A stretch of DNA of 64,000 bases from assembly GCF_900102195.1 (NCBI RefSeq), contig NZ_FNBE01000011.1, positions 163,788 to 227,787 of the forward strand, in the 5' to 3' direction. This DNA is from Pseudonocardia oroxyli (GTDB taxonomy: Bacteria; Actinomycetota; Actinomycetes; Mycobacteriales; Pseudonocardiaceae). The first letter of the stretch is position 1. The number at the start of each line of letters is the position of its first letter. Both the position numbers and the translations under genes were made by a program. Below are positions 7,857 through 17,655 of the stretch, in pieces. The notes under the pieces are model-generated. The model was not told the origin of the DNA. It was given only the letters and a program-made list of their open reading frames with translations, and ran no database searches.

Positions 7857-9316
7857 CCGGCCGCCCCGTCCCGCACCCGCCACGGCCCGCCCCTGGCGAT
7901 CCCGAAGGCCAGGGCGAGTGCGTCCGCACCGGCGCAGACGAGCAGGGCCACGGTGAACGCCGCGCTGACCCGCGGACCGGAGTCCTGCACGTCGTAGCCG
8001 GCGATGCCGGAGGCGGACACCAGCAGCAGGACCACGCTGGTGCCGAGCGCCGCGGCGCTGTTGTACAACATGGACCGCACCGAGTTCGCCACCGCGCGCC
8101 GTTCGGGTGCCACCCCGCGCATGATGGCGGTGGTGTTGGGCGTGACGAACGTGCCGATGCCCGCGCCGACGAGGACGAGCCAGGCCATCGTGGCCGGGAG
8201 CGCGGCCGTGGGCGGGGTGAGGGCCAGCCCCACCGTCCCGGCGACGGACAGCCCGCCGCCGAGCGCGGTCAGGGTCCGGGCCGTCAGGACCCGGGTGAGC
8301 CGCCCGGAGACCGGGGTCACCACGACCATCGCCAGCGCCATGACCATGCCGGTCAGCCCGGCCTCCGCCGCCGAGCGACCCGCCACGATCTGCTGCTGCA
8401 ACACCACCAGGACCGTCACCCCGGCGCGGCCGAAGGACTGGAAGAAGGCGGCGCCGTAGGCGCAGGCCCGAGCCTTGTCCCGGACCAGCGCGAGGTCGAC
8501 GAGCGGATCCTGCAGGCGGCGCTCCAGCAGCCCGAACACCGCCCACAACACCACGCCGAGGCCGAGCATCGCCCAGACGACCGGGTCGGCGGGCCCCGCC
8601 GTCGACAACCGGTTGACGCCGTAGAGCAGGGTCGCGAGGGCGGCCGCGGACAGCAGCGCGCCGCGGGCGTCGAACCGCTCCCGGCGCCCCGTCGCCGCCC
8701 GCGGCCCGGGCAGCACCCGCAGGCCCAGCAGCAGCGCGGCCAGTCCGAAGGGGACGTTGACGAGGAAGACCGCCTCCCAGCCGGCGACGGAGACCAGCAG
8801 CCCGCCGATCGTGGGGCCCACGGTGTTCGCGACCGAGGCGGCGGTGAGGTTCAGCGAGAGCCCGTAGGCCAGGCGGTGTTCCGGGAAGGCGTCCGCGACG
8901 AGCGCGGAGGAGTTCGCCACGATCGTCGCGGCGGACACCCCCTGCAGCGCCCGGACGGCGATGAAGGTGCCCGCGTCGGGGGCGACGGTGGCGGCCAGGC
9001 TGAGCACCATGAAGGCGGTCATCCCGACCAGGTAGATCCGCCGCCTGCCGACGAGGTCGGAGATGCGCCCGAACACCAGGATCGACGCCGTGTTGGCCAG
9101 CAGGAAGGCCAGCAGGAACCAGTCGGCGAGGCCGGCCGGCGCGGCGAAGTCGCGGGAGAGGTCGGGCAGGGCGACGTTGATCGAGGTGCCGTTGATGAGG
9201 ACCAGGGCGAGCGCGAGGCTGGTGACGGCGAGGACGGCGTAGGGGCGCGGGGCGGTACCGGCGGGCGCACGCGGTGCGGCCGCCGGGCGTACGGGGGGCG
9301 TGGTCGTTCCTTCCAC
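7853..9316 (-). CDS. MFS transporter, DHA2-type drug/metabolite exporter
   Basis: 487 residues with 14 predicted membrane segments. Motif A is GRISDLVGRRRIYLVG, and NTVGPTIGGLLVSVAGWEAV matches the antiporter motif C. The first 25 residues are a Pro/Ala-rich cytoplasmic tail. The GTG at 9316 is the only plausible start before the first membrane segment. It follows the binding-protein gene by 54 nt and overlaps the next transporter by four bases. Three transporters of this subfamily in one operon is unusual. Confidence 0.88.
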   Translation of the reverse strand: MEGTTTPPVRPAAAPRAPAGTAPRPYAVLAVTSLALALVLINGTSINVALPDLSRDFAAPAGLADWFLLAFLLANTASILVFGRISDLVGRRRIYLVGMTAFMVLSLAATVAPDAGTFIAVRALQGVSAATIVANSSALVADAFPEHRLAYGLSLNLTAASVANTVGPTIGGLLVSVAGWEAVFLVNVPFGLAALLLGLRVLPGPRAATGRRERFDARGALLSAAALATLLYGVNRLSTAGPADPVVWAMLGLGVVLWAVFGLLERRLQDPLVDLALVRDKARACAYGAAFFQSFGRAGVTVLVVLQQQIVAGRSAAEAGLTGMVMALAMVVVTPVSGRLTRVLTARTLTALGGGLSVAGTVGLALTPPTAALPATMAWLVLVGAGIGTFVTPNTTAIMRGVAPERRAVANSVRSMLYNSAAALGTSVVLLLVSASGIAGYDVQDSGPRVSAAFTVALLVCAGADALALAFGIARGGPWRVRDGAAG

Positions 9317-9370
9317 TGGGCGGCGTTCACGGGGCGGGCGGGCCGCGGCGGCGCTGCCGCGGCCGGGCGG

Positions 9371-11080
9371 TCAGGCGTCGAGGATCGTGATGTTGCCGAA
9401 GTCGATCGCGTTCTCCGAGCGGTAGGAGAAGCCGCCGACGTCGGTGCGGAAGATCTGCGACGGCTGGATCGAGCACACGAAGATCTCCGGCGAGGACTCG
9501 ACGAGGATCTGCTGGGCCTGCACCCACAGCGCGCCCGCCTCCGGGCTCAGCGGGTCCGGGAGCGCCTGGGCCTGGTCGACGATCGCGCGGAACCGGTTCG
9601 CCGAGGCGTCGTCCCAGCGGGAGGGGTTCGACGCGTCGTTGTTGGGCTTCCAGAAGATGGTGCAGGCGTACGTCGGCGTCTGCACCTGGGACCGGTTGCG
9701 GTAGATGATCGCCTGGCCCACCGCGTTGTTGCGCAGGGTCGAGAAGTCCGCGGCCGTCTTCTGGTCGATGGTGATGTCGAAGCCTGCCTCGCGGGCGTAG
9801 GACTGGATCAGCACGGACGCGTCCATCAAGTCCTGGTTGGCCGTGGACACCGAGAGCGTGAACGCGATCCGGTCGTGCCCCGCCTCGCCGAGCAGCGCCT
9901 TGGCCCGCGCGGGGTCCGAGGTCGGCGCGGGCACCTTCGACACGTCGTAGTTGCGCGTGTTCGGGTTGACGTTGCCGACCGTCGTCACGGCCCGGCCCGC
10001 ATAGATCTGCTGCATGATCTGGTCGTAGGGCACGGCCAGCGACATCGCCTTGCGCACGCGCTCGTCGTCGAACGGGGCCTTGTTGGTGACCAGGGTGAGG
10101 TCGACGTACTCGATGGGGTCCGCCTCGGGCACGACGACGGCGTCGTTGTTCGCCAGCCGCGCCTGGTCGGTCGGGCGGGTGCCCTCCGCGATGTCCACGT
10201 CCCCGCTCGCCACCAGCGACGCCCGGGTGCCCGCGTCCCCGACCACGCGCAGGGTGACCTGGCCGATGGCCGGGGCGCCGTAGGCGTAGTTCGGGTTGGC
10301 GGTGAGGATCATCTCCTGGTCGGGGGTCTGCGAGGTCACGTGGTACGGCCCCAGCCCCCAGCCGCCGTTGGCCTTCGCCCAGTCCAGCGCGTACGGGTCC
10401 GCCGAGGTCGCGTGCTGCTTCAGGGCGGTCGAGTCGTAGATGTGGCCCTGCAGGTTCGCCAGCAGACCGAGGAAGGTCAGGCCGAAGCCCGGGTTGGTCA
10501 GGGTGAAGGAGACGGTGTGGTCGTCGATCTTGCTGATGGCCTGCGGGCCCGCGAACCCGCCCTGCCACACGGTCTTCGAGTAGGTGGGGGTGTTCCACTT
10601 GCGCTCGAAGGAGTAGAGCACGTCGTCCGCGGTGATGGGGTTGCCCAGCGGGCTCTGCAGGCCGGGGCGCAGCCGGAAGGTGTAGGTCAGGCCGTCGGCC
10701 GACACGTCGTAGGACTCCGCGACGTAGCCGACGTAGGTGTTGAAGTCCTGGACGACGGTGTTCTCGGTCTTGCCGGCGATGTACGGGTTGCGGACCAGGC
10801 CCGCCTGCAGGTTCGCGTTCATCTCGAACGACTCGAGGCTCAGACCGCCGCCGCCGACGACGCCGTCCAGCGTCGGGGCCAGCGCGGGCACGGCGACGAC
10901 GAGGGAGCGGTTGCCGCCCCCGCCGCCGCTGCCACCGGCCGACGAGCCACCGCCGCCGCCCCCGCAGGCGGCGAGGGCCAGGAGGCCGAGGCCGGACAGG
11001 CCGCCTGCGAGGAAGCCGCGGCGGCCCACGGACCTCTGCATGATGCTGCTGCCGCGGGCGGAGTACATGGGCTGGGTCAC
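9371..11080 (-). CDS. ABC transporter substrate-binding lipoprotein, oligopeptide/nickel family (SBP_bac_5)
   Basis: 569 residues. The N-terminus has RRGFLAGG, a possible twin-arginine signal, then LGLLALAAC, a lipobox with the lipidated cysteine, followed by a Gly/Ser linker. The mature part has family-5 binding-protein features: YDVSADGLTYTFRLRPGLQS, ITADDVLYSFERKWN, and RKAMSLAVPYDQIMQQIYAG. It should capture a peptide-like or other organic ligand outside the membrane for the two adjacent permeases. It is coupled with the permease genes by a 34-nt gap. Ligand unknown. Confidence 0.92.
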   Translation of the reverse strand: MTQPMYSARGSSIMQRSVGRRGFLAGGLSGLGLLALAACGGGGGGSSAGGSGGGGGNRSLVVAVPALAPTLDGVVGGGGLSLESFEMNANLQAGLVRNPYIAGKTENTVVQDFNTYVGYVAESYDVSADGLTYTFRLRPGLQSPLGNPITADDVLYSFERKWNTPTYSKTVWQGGFAGPQAISKIDDHTVSFTLTNPGFGLTFLGLLANLQGHIYDSTALKQHATSADPYALDWAKANGGWGLGPYHVTSQTPDQEMILTANPNYAYGAPAIGQVTLRVVGDAGTRASLVASGDVDIAEGTRPTDQARLANNDAVVVPEADPIEYVDLTLVTNKAPFDDERVRKAMSLAVPYDQIMQQIYAGRAVTTVGNVNPNTRNYDVSKVPAPTSDPARAKALLGEAGHDRIAFTLSVSTANQDLMDASVLIQSYAREAGFDITIDQKTAADFSTLRNNAVGQAIIYRNRSQVQTPTYACTIFWKPNNDASNPSRWDDASANRFRAIVDQAQALPDPLSPEAGALWVQAQQILVESSPEIFVCSIQPSQIFRTDVGGFSYRSENAIDFGNITILDA

Positions 11081-11114
11081 GGGGGTTTCTCTCTTCTCCT
11101 GGTGAGGGGGCGGA

Positions 11115-12008
11115 TCAGTGGCCCGGGGAGCGGGTCAAGCGGGTGATGACGCCGGTGAGCAGCGCCGCGGAGGCGACCGCGACACACAGCGCGAGCGCGG
11201 GGAACAACGTGGTCCACCAGCCGCCGAGCATCACGTCGGACATGCCGGTGGAGATCATCACGCCCCACTCCGGCGTCGGCGGGTTGAGCCCGACGCCGAG
11301 GAAGCCCAGGGACGCCGAGACGATGATCGAGACCCCGAAGATGTTGGAGCTGTTCTCGATCGCGGGCCGGGCGGAGTTCGGCAGGACGTGGCGCACCATG
11401 ACCTGCCAGGGCGACAGGCCCGCCATCCGCGCGGCGTCCACGTAGGCGTCCCCGCGGACCTTGAGGACCTCCGCGCGGGTCAGCCGGACCTGGTTGGGCA
11501 TGAGGATCAGGGCCAGCGCCACGCTGAGGCTGACGATCGACGGGCCGAACAGCCCGACCACGACGACGCCGACGATCAGCGGCGGGACGGCGTCGGTGAG
11601 GTCGGTGAAGCGGTTCATGCCCCGGCCGAGGAGGCCGCGCACGCCGCCCGCCGCCTCGTTCATGCCGAGGACCAGCCCGAGGGCGAGCCCGATGGCCGTC
11701 GCCATGATCGTGACCAGCACGGCCATGACGAGGTTCACCTGGGTGGCCGCGACGGTCCGGGAGAACACGTCCATGCCGGTCGCGTCGGTGCCGAACAGGT
11801 GGGCGCCGCCCGGCTCGAGGTTGGCGGGCGCGACCACGGTCTCCGGGTCGAACGGCACGACCAGGCGCGCGACGACCGTGAGCAGCGCGAGCAGGGCGAA
11901 CGGCAGGGCGGGCAGCCACACGCGCCACCGGGTCGACGGCCGGGCCGGGGTCGCCGGAGCGGGAGCGGGCGCGGGAGCGGTCGGGACGGCCGCGAGGACT
12001 TCGGTCAT
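11115..12008 (-). CDS. ABC transporter permease, DppC-like
   Basis: 297 residues: a Pro/Ala-rich cytoplasmic start, one membrane segment (PALPFALLALLTVVARLV), the GGAHLFGTDATGMDVFSRTV loop typical of DppC/OppC, then five further segments. The ATPase-contact EAA loop reads YVDAARMAGLSPWQVMVRHV. The ATG at 12008 lies 5 nt from the stop of the DppB-like gene. The frame upstream of this ATG belongs to that neighbour. It forms the channel with the upstream gene product. Confidence 0.92.
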   Translation of the reverse strand: MTEVLAAVPTAPAPAPAPATPARPSTRWRVWLPALPFALLALLTVVARLVVPFDPETVVAPANLEPGGAHLFGTDATGMDVFSRTVAATQVNLVMAVLVTIMATAIGLALGLVLGMNEAAGGVRGLLGRGMNRFTDLTDAVPPLIVGVVVVGLFGPSIVSLSVALALILMPNQVRLTRAEVLKVRGDAYVDAARMAGLSPWQVMVRHVLPNSARPAIENSSNIFGVSIIVSASLGFLGVGLNPPTPEWGVMISTGMSDVMLGGWWTTLFPALALCVAVASAALLTGVITRLTRSPGH

Positions 12009-12013
12009 GGGGC

Positions 12014-13057
12014 TCAGCCGTCCACTCGGACGCCGGGGCGGCGTCGGGGGTCGAGGATCATGTTCACCAGGTCGACCAGGAAGAAGACCAGCAGGCAGAG
12101 CCCGGCGATCACGACCAGGAAGCCCTGGAGGCCGACGAAGTCCAGCTGCTCCACCGAGCCGATCGCGAACTGGGCGACGCCGCCGAAGCCGAAGAGCTGC
12201 TCGATCACCACGACGCCGCCGATCAGGCCGCCGAACATGGCCCCGAGCATCACCACCGAGGACGCGCTCGCCCGCCGCAGCACCGAGAGGTGGATGGAGG
12301 TGCGGGTGGCGCCGGAGGCGACCTTGAACAGCGTTGGCGAGGCGGTGACCTGCTCGCTCAGCCCGAGGCTGAGCTGGCGCCACAGGCTCGGGGTGTGGAC
12401 CAGGACGAGCACCGCGAGCGGGAGGGCGTAGCGCGCGGTGATGGCCGCGAACACCGCCCAGTCACCGGTGATCACGCTGTCCAGCAGCGGGAACCCGGTG
12501 ACGTCCGGCAGCGTCATCCGCGGGTCGACGCGCCCGAGCGGGGCCGGGATGACCTGCAGGACCACGAAGAACAGGACCAGGCCGAGGATGGCGACCGCGA
12601 AGTCCGGCACGGAGCCCGCGAGCTTGCCGTAGCCGCGCAGCACGGCGTGCAGGCGCGGGCTGCGGGTGGAGACCGTGATCGCCGCCAGGACCAGCGCCAG
12701 GGCCACGCAGCCCAGCAGGCCCAGCGTCACGAGCTCCACCGTGGACGGCAGCCGGCTCATCACCTCCTCCCACACCGGACGGCCGGTGACGGGCGAGGTG
12801 CCCAGATTCCCGGTGACCAGCTGGGACCAGAACCGGCCGAACTGCGACCAGACCGAACCCGCGAGGCCCATCTGCTCCGCGGCCCGGTCGTAGTCCTCCT
12901 GTGTGAAGCCGCCGCTGGCGTCGATCCGCGCCATGACGGGGTCCCCCGGCACCAGCCGGACCAGGAAGAACGCCACGCTCGCGAAGACCGCGATGTGCAG
13001 CGGCAGCACCAGGGTCCGGGTGATCCACCAGCGGTGGCGAGCCAGGAACGAGCTCAA
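12014..13057 (-). CDS. ABC transporter permease, DppB-like
   Basis: 347 residues. Typical DppB/OppB layout: one membrane segment near the N-terminus, the extracytoplasmic LVPGDPVMARIDASGGFTQE segment, and the GNLGTSPVTGRPVWEEVMSR stretch before the core. The translocation loop is LFKVASGATRTSIHLSVLRR. The start is assigned to a TTG at 13057 that overlaps the upstream TGA (TTGA) and is preceded by GAGAGGAGAGG. No ATG or GTG fits. It sits between an MFS gene and the DppC-like gene. Confidence 0.88.
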   Translation of the reverse strand: MSSFLARHRWWITRTLVLPLHIAVFASVAFFLVRLVPGDPVMARIDASGGFTQEDYDRAAEQMGLAGSVWSQFGRFWSQLVTGNLGTSPVTGRPVWEEVMSRLPSTVELVTLGLLGCVALALVLAAITVSTRSPRLHAVLRGYGKLAGSVPDFAVAILGLVLFFVVLQVIPAPLGRVDPRMTLPDVTGFPLLDSVITGDWAVFAAITARYALPLAVLVLVHTPSLWRQLSLGLSEQVTASPTLFKVASGATRTSIHLSVLRRASASSVVMLGAMFGGLIGGVVVIEQLFGFGGVAQFAIGSVEQLDFVGLQGFLVVIAGLCLLVFFLVDLVNMILDPRRRPGVRVDG

Positions 13058-14583
13058 CGGTCCTCTCCTCTCGATGCGGGCGACGGCACCGCTGCAGCCG
13101 CGGATTCTGGTGTCTGGTCGACGAGCCAGCCGCCGGAGCGGCGCAGGGACGTGACGGTCGCGGCCACGGCGAACGCGACGAGCAGGGCGGCGGCCAGGTG
13201 GAAGCCCCAGAGGGCGGCGGAGACCTGGGCGGCGGGATCGGCTCCGCGGCCGATGACCCCGTCGTAGCCCCCGATCCCGGCGCCCGCCAGCCCGGCCGCG
13301 GCCAGCAGCAGGGCGAGCGCGGCGCCCAGGGTCTGCGCGCTGTTGAACATCAGCGAGCGGATGCCGTTGGCGATGCCGCGCCGGTCCACCGGGAGCCCCC
13401 GGACGATGGACGCGGTGTTGGGGGCCATGAAGATCCCGTTGCCCGCCCCCACCAGGACGAGCCCGACCCAGAAGGCCCCGCCCGTCCCGGCCCCGGTCAT
13501 CGACAGCCCGAGCAGCAGGTAGCCGACGGCGGTCAGGGCGCAGCCCGCCGAGGAGACCGCCCGCGGCGTGAGGAACCGGGCGAGGACGCCCGCGACCGGC
13601 GACGTGACGACGAGCGCGGCCGCGGTGACGGTCGCGGCGATCCCGGCCTCGACGCTGGAGGACCCGAGGACCGTCTGCTGGTAGAGCACGACGAGCACCA
13701 GCGCCGCGGCCTGCGGGAGCGCCATCAGGAAGGCGGTGGCGTAGGCCAGCGCCCGGTTGCGGTCCGCCACCAGGCCCAGATCCACCAGCGGGCGGGCGGC
13801 CCGCCGCTCCACCACCACGAACGCCCCCAGGATCGCCACCGCCGCGACCCCCAGCCCGAGCACGCGCGGGTCGGTGACCCCCCACGCGGACGACCGGTTC
13901 ACCGCGAGCAGCAGGCAGGCCAGCCCGACGGCCGACAGGACGGCCCCCGGCACGTCGAGCGACTCCCCCGCGCGCCGCGCCCGCCGGTCCCGCGGGAGCA
14001 CCTTCGCCGCCAGGGCCAGCGCGACGAGCCCGAACGGCACGTTCACCAGGAACAGCGAGCGCCAGCCGAGCGACTCCAGCAGCAGTGCACCGACCAGCGG
14101 CCCGAGCATCCCGGCCGCGGACGCCGTCATGATGTTGATGCTCAGCGCGCCGGCCAGCCGGTGCGCCGGGAACACGTCCGAGATCACCGCGGTCGCGCCG
14201 GTGATGATGATCGCCGCGGCCACGCCCTGCACCCCGCGCAGGGTCGCCAGGACCGCGGGCCCGGTCGCGAACGCGGCGCCGACGCTGGACACCACGAGGA
14301 TCCCGAGGCCGGCCAGGTAGATCCGCCGCCGCCCGACCATGTCCGAGATCCGCGAGACCACCAGCACGGACATGGACAAGGTGAGCATGAAGGACAGCAG
14401 GATCCAGTCCGCGGTCGCCGCCGCGATCGACAGGTCCGCCGAGATGGCGGGCAGCGCGACGTTGGTGGCCGTGCTGTTCAGGAAGACCAGGAGGCTGCCG
14501 AACGTGGTGACGACGAGGACCGTCCAGCCCCGCCGCCCGGTGGGGTCGTTCCGCGCCCACGGTTCGCTCGCGAGCTCGCTCAC
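13054..14583 (-). CDS. MFS transporter, DHA2-type, placed inside the ABC transporter genes
   Basis: 509 residues with 14 predicted segments. Motif A is SRISDMVGRRRIYLAG, with GPLVGALLLESLGWRSLF as motif C and a C-terminal disordered tail. The GTG at 14583 overlaps the ATPase stop and its own stop overlaps the TTG of the permease gene, so this exporter is embedded between the ATPase and permease genes of one ABC importer. Export and import seem to be made in fixed proportion. It is the third DHA2 member of the operon. Confidence 0.88.
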   Translation of the reverse strand: MSELASEPWARNDPTGRRGWTVLVVTTFGSLLVFLNSTATNVALPAISADLSIAAATADWILLSFMLTLSMSVLVVSRISDMVGRRRIYLAGLGILVVSSVGAAFATGPAVLATLRGVQGVAAAIIITGATAVISDVFPAHRLAGALSINIMTASAAGMLGPLVGALLLESLGWRSLFLVNVPFGLVALALAAKVLPRDRRARRAGESLDVPGAVLSAVGLACLLLAVNRSSAWGVTDPRVLGLGVAAVAILGAFVVVERRAARPLVDLGLVADRNRALAYATAFLMALPQAAALVLVVLYQQTVLGSSSVEAGIAATVTAAALVVTSPVAGVLARFLTPRAVSSAGCALTAVGYLLLGLSMTGAGTGGAFWVGLVLVGAGNGIFMAPNTASIVRGLPVDRRGIANGIRSLMFNSAQTLGAALALLLAAAGLAGAGIGGYDGVIGRGADPAAQVSAALWGFHLAAALLVAFAVAATVTSLRRSGGWLVDQTPESAAAAVPSPASRGEDR

Positions 14584-15371
14584 GCGGACACGTCCAGCAG
14601 GGGCCGGGGTCCGCGGCGGTACGCGTCGAGGAGCGTGACGGTGTACGGGTGCGTCGGGGCGTCGAGCACCTGCTGGGTCGGGCCGTGCTCCACGACCTCG
14701 CCCCGGCACATGACCAGCAGCTCGTCGGCCACGAACGCGGTGGCGGGCAGCCCGTGCGAGACGAACCCCAGCCCGACCTCCTCGGACTCGCAGAAGTCCC
14801 GGATCATGTTCAGCACCGCGCCCTGGACGGACACGTCGAGCGCCGAGACGACCTCGTCGCACAGCAGGATCCGGGGCTTGACGACCAGGGAGCGGGCCAG
14901 CGCGAACCGCTGCCGCTGGCCGCCGGAGAGCTGCGCGGGGTAGCGCTCCAGCATCCGGCGCTCCAGCTTGAGCAGGTCGAGCACGGGCAGGATCTCCGCC
15001 TCGGCCGCGTCCCGGTCCAGCCCACGCAGCACCCGCAGCGGGGTGGCCACGGCGTCCCGGAGGGTGCGCCGGGGATCGAAGCTGGAGAACGTGTCCTGGG
15101 CGACGTACTGCACGGTGCGCCGCAGGTCGCGGGTGCCGGCGCGGCTGCGCAGCAGCTGCGCGACGTCCGCGCCGTCGAGGGTGACCCGCCCCTCGGTGGG
15201 CCGGTCCAGCCCGACGAGCAGCCGGGACAGCGTCGACTTCCCGGAGCCGGACTCCCCCACGATCCCCAGCGACGTCGTGGAGGTGATCTCCAGGTCCAAC
15301 GGCTGCACGGCGACGTGCCGCCCGAAGCTGCGGCTCATCGCCTCGGCACGCAGCGAGACCGGCTTCCTCAT
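14580..15371 (-). CDS. ABC transporter ATP-binding protein, DppF-like
   Basis: 263 residues. Walker A is GIVGESGSGKSTLSRLLVG, the Q-loop lies in VAQDTFSSFDPRRT, the signature is LSGGQRQRFALARSLV, and Walker B is ILLCDEVVSALD, followed by the H-loop VSHGLP. The oligopeptide-family C-terminal motif is THPYTVTLLDAYRR. It overlaps the DppD-like gene by four bases (ATGA), and pairs with it as the two motor subunits. Typical DppF proteins are about 310 residues; this one has a shorter C-terminus. Confidence 0.92.
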   Translation of the reverse strand: MRKPVSLRAEAMSRSFGRHVAVQPLDLEITSTTSLGIVGESGSGKSTLSRLLVGLDRPTEGRVTLDGADVAQLLRSRAGTRDLRRTVQYVAQDTFSSFDPRRTLRDAVATPLRVLRGLDRDAAEAEILPVLDLLKLERRMLERYPAQLSGGQRQRFALARSLVVKPRILLCDEVVSALDVSVQGAVLNMIRDFCESEEVGLGFVSHGLPATAFVADELLVMCRGEVVEHGPTQQVLDAPTHPYTVTLLDAYRRGPRPLLDVSA

Positions 15372-16312
15372 GCCGACACCTGCTCGAACTCGGCGCGGAC
15401 GGTGTCGGGGTCGGGGGTCGCCCCGGCGGCCCGCTCCTCGGCGATCCGGTCGAACTCGGCGCGGGCCTCGTCGGACAGGCTCGGCAGCCGCCGCAGCCGG
15501 GAGGACTCCAACGTGGGCACGCACTCGGTGAGGGCGAGGGTGTAGGGGTGGGTGGCGTCCTCCTCGACGTGCTTCGCCCGGACCACGTCGACGATCCGCC
15601 CGTGGTACATCACCACGATCCGGTCCACGTACATCCGGCACAGCTCGATGTCGTGGCTGACCACCAGCAGGCCCGCGCCGGTCCGGTGGGTCATGTCCAG
15701 CAGCAGGTCCATGACGTCCCGGCTCAGCGAGGCGTCCAGGGCGGAGGTCGGCTCGTCCGCGATGAGCAGCGTCGGCTCGCTGCACAGCGCCAGCGCCAGC
15801 ATCACGCGCTGGCGCATGCCGCCGGAGAGCTCGTAGGGCCGCAGCTTGAGCACCCGCTCGGCGTCGTTCCCGATCCCGCCGAGCCCGACCTTGCCCAGCC
15901 ACTCGACGGTGAGCGCCCGCGCCTCGCGCCGACCCACCCGACGGACCCCCCGCAGGACGTCGGTGAACTGGGACCCGATGGTCGCGACGGGGTCCAGCGA
16001 CGTCATGGCGTCCTGGAACACCATGGACATGCCCGGCGTGCGCTGCGGGACCAGGTGCTTCTGCACCCGCACCACGTCCTGCCCCGCGAACCGGAAGGAC
16101 TCGTAGGTGCGCTCGGTGTTCTCGAGTGGCAGCAGCCCGGCGACGGCGAGGGCGAGCGTGGTCTTGCCGGAGCCGGACTCCCCCACGATCGCGACGTGTT
16201 CGCCGCGCTCGATGCGCAGGGAGGCCCGGTCGACGGCGGGGTCACCGCCGCCGTAGCGGACGGTCAGGTCGCGGACGGCGAGCAACGGCTCGTCTGCGGG
16301 GGTCTCGGGCAC
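15368..16312 (-). CDS. ABC transporter ATP-binding protein, DppD-like
   Basis: 314 residues. Walker A AIVGESGSGKTTLALAVAGL, signature LSGGMRQRVMLALAL, Walker B LLIADEPTSALDAS, H-loop VVSHDIELC, and the oligopeptide-family tail EEDATHPYTLALTECVP. It starts at the GTG at 16312 behind AAGGACGAGATCC. It lies 30 nt downstream of the last luciferase-like gene and overlaps the DppF-like gene, tying the importer to the monooxygenases. Confidence 0.92.
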   Translation of the reverse strand: MPETPADEPLLAVRDLTVRYGGGDPAVDRASLRIERGEHVAIVGESGSGKTTLALAVAGLLPLENTERTYESFRFAGQDVVRVQKHLVPQRTPGMSMVFQDAMTSLDPVATIGSQFTDVLRGVRRVGRREARALTVEWLGKVGLGGIGNDAERVLKLRPYELSGGMRQRVMLALALCSEPTLLIADEPTSALDASLSRDVMDLLLDMTHRTGAGLLVVSHDIELCRMYVDRIVVMYHGRIVDVVRAKHVEEDATHPYTLALTECVPTLESSRLRRLPSLSDEARAEFDRIAEERAAGATPDPDTVRAEFEQVSA

Positions 16313-16342
16313 GGATCTCGTCCTTCGTGGTCGCGGGCGCTG

Positions 16343-17644
16343 TCAGAACTCGAGCAGGTTGTCCCGGAAGCGGGAGTGCGTGTACTCGGTCCGGGTGAGG
16401 CCGCGACGCTGCAGCGCGGGGACCAGGCCGTCGGCGATCTCGCTGACGTACCGGCGGTTGAGGTCGAAGTTCGCGATGAGGAAGCCGTCCCCGCCGACCT
16501 CGGCCATGACCTCCTCCATCTTCGCCGCGACGGTGTCGGGGCTGCCGACGAACTCCATCGTGGACAGGGACTTGCGGAGGAACTCCCGCGGCGTCTTGCC
16601 GATGGCCTGCGCCAGCATCTGCTGATGGCCGTTGGTCTTCGCCGTGTCCGGGATCGGCTCGTCGAGCGGGAACTGCGCGAAGTCGATACCGGAGTGCCGG
16701 GACAGGTGCAGCAGGCCCAGCTCGGGGTGGGCCTCGGCGAAGGCGACCTGCCGCGCGCGCTTGGCCTGGGCCTCCTCGTCGGTCTCCCCGACGACCGGGG
16801 AGGCCATGAACAGCACCTTGACGTCGTCGGGGTCCCGGCCGTACCCGGTGGCCTGCGCCCGGATGTCGTCCCGGAACCGCTTCATCGCCGCGGGGCCGCC
16901 CTCGACGCCGGAGATGACCGAGTTCGCGGTGCGCGCGGCGAACTGCTTGCCCCGTGCCGACCCGCCCGCCTGGGTGAAGACGGGCCTGCCCTGCGGCGAC
17001 TGGGGCGCGTTCAGCGGCCCGCGGACCTTGAAGAACTTGCCCTCGAAGTCGATCGTGTGGACCTTCTCGTAGTCCGCCCACACGCCGTGGTCCGCGTCGA
17101 GGGTGACCGCGTCGGCGTCCCAGGACTCCCAGAGCCTGCAGCTGACGTCGAAGAACTCGTCAGCGATGTCATAGCGCAGGTCGTGCTCCTCGAGCAGGTC
17201 CTTGCCGTAGTTCTGGGCGGCGCGGTGGCTCGACGAGGTGACGATGTTCCAGCCGGTGCGCCCGTTCGACATGTGGTCGAGGGTGTTGATCTTGCGGGCG
17301 AGCATGTACGGGTGGTACTCGGTGACCGACAGCGTCGGGACGATGCCGATCCGGCTGGTCAGGTGGGACATGATCGGCGCGAGCACCGTCGGGTCCATCT
17401 TCGGCGTGGCCGTGGCCGAGGACAGGTAGGCCTTGGAGTTCGAGCCGTACGCGTCCGGCACGTAGGACGAGTCCTCGATGATGATGTAGTCGAAGCGGGC
17501 CCGCTCGAGGGCCTGGGCGATGTCGACCCACAGCTGCGGGCTCGCCCAGTCCCGGCCGCCACGGCCGGACCAGGTCTTGTTCCACGACTTCACACCGAAG
17601 CCGCCCGCGCCGAACCAGGCGAGGTGGAAGGGGTTGGCACTCAC
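16343..17644 (-). CDS. LLM-class flavin monooxygenase, NtaA/SnaA/DszA type (copy 6)
   Basis: 433 residues, the full length of the family. Characteristic segments: FHLAWFGAGGFG at the start, DYIIIEDSSYVPDAYG, TEYHPYMLARKINTLDHMS, TGWNIVTSSSHRAAQNYG (the flavin/substrate region), FTQAGGSARGKQFAARTANS, and the C-terminal GGDGFLIANFDLNRRYVSEI. These TIM-barrel enzymes use FMNH2 supplied by a separate reductase to oxygenate small organic molecules (nitrilotriacetate, sulfones, pristinamycin). The GTG at 17644 follows GGAGCGCGAGAA. Sixth and last of the monooxygenase block, just before the transporter ATPase genes. Confidence 0.93.
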   Translation of the reverse strand: MSANPFHLAWFGAGGFGVKSWNKTWSGRGGRDWASPQLWVDIAQALERARFDYIIIEDSSYVPDAYGSNSKAYLSSATATPKMDPTVLAPIMSHLTSRIGIVPTLSVTEYHPYMLARKINTLDHMSNGRTGWNIVTSSSHRAAQNYGKDLLEEHDLRYDIADEFFDVSCRLWESWDADAVTLDADHGVWADYEKVHTIDFEGKFFKVRGPLNAPQSPQGRPVFTQAGGSARGKQFAARTANSVISGVEGGPAAMKRFRDDIRAQATGYGRDPDDVKVLFMASPVVGETDEEAQAKRARQVAFAEAHPELGLLHLSRHSGIDFAQFPLDEPIPDTAKTNGHQQMLAQAIGKTPREFLRKSLSTMEFVGSPDTVAAKMEEVMAEVGGDGFLIANFDLNRRYVSEIADGLVPALQRRGLTRTEYTHSRFRDNLLEF

Positions 17645-17655
17645 TTCTCGCGCTC

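Noticed and set aside
7835..11146. 1103-residue plus-strand ORF
   Set aside because: Antisense to transporter and binding-protein genes; no family motif and typical antisense composition.
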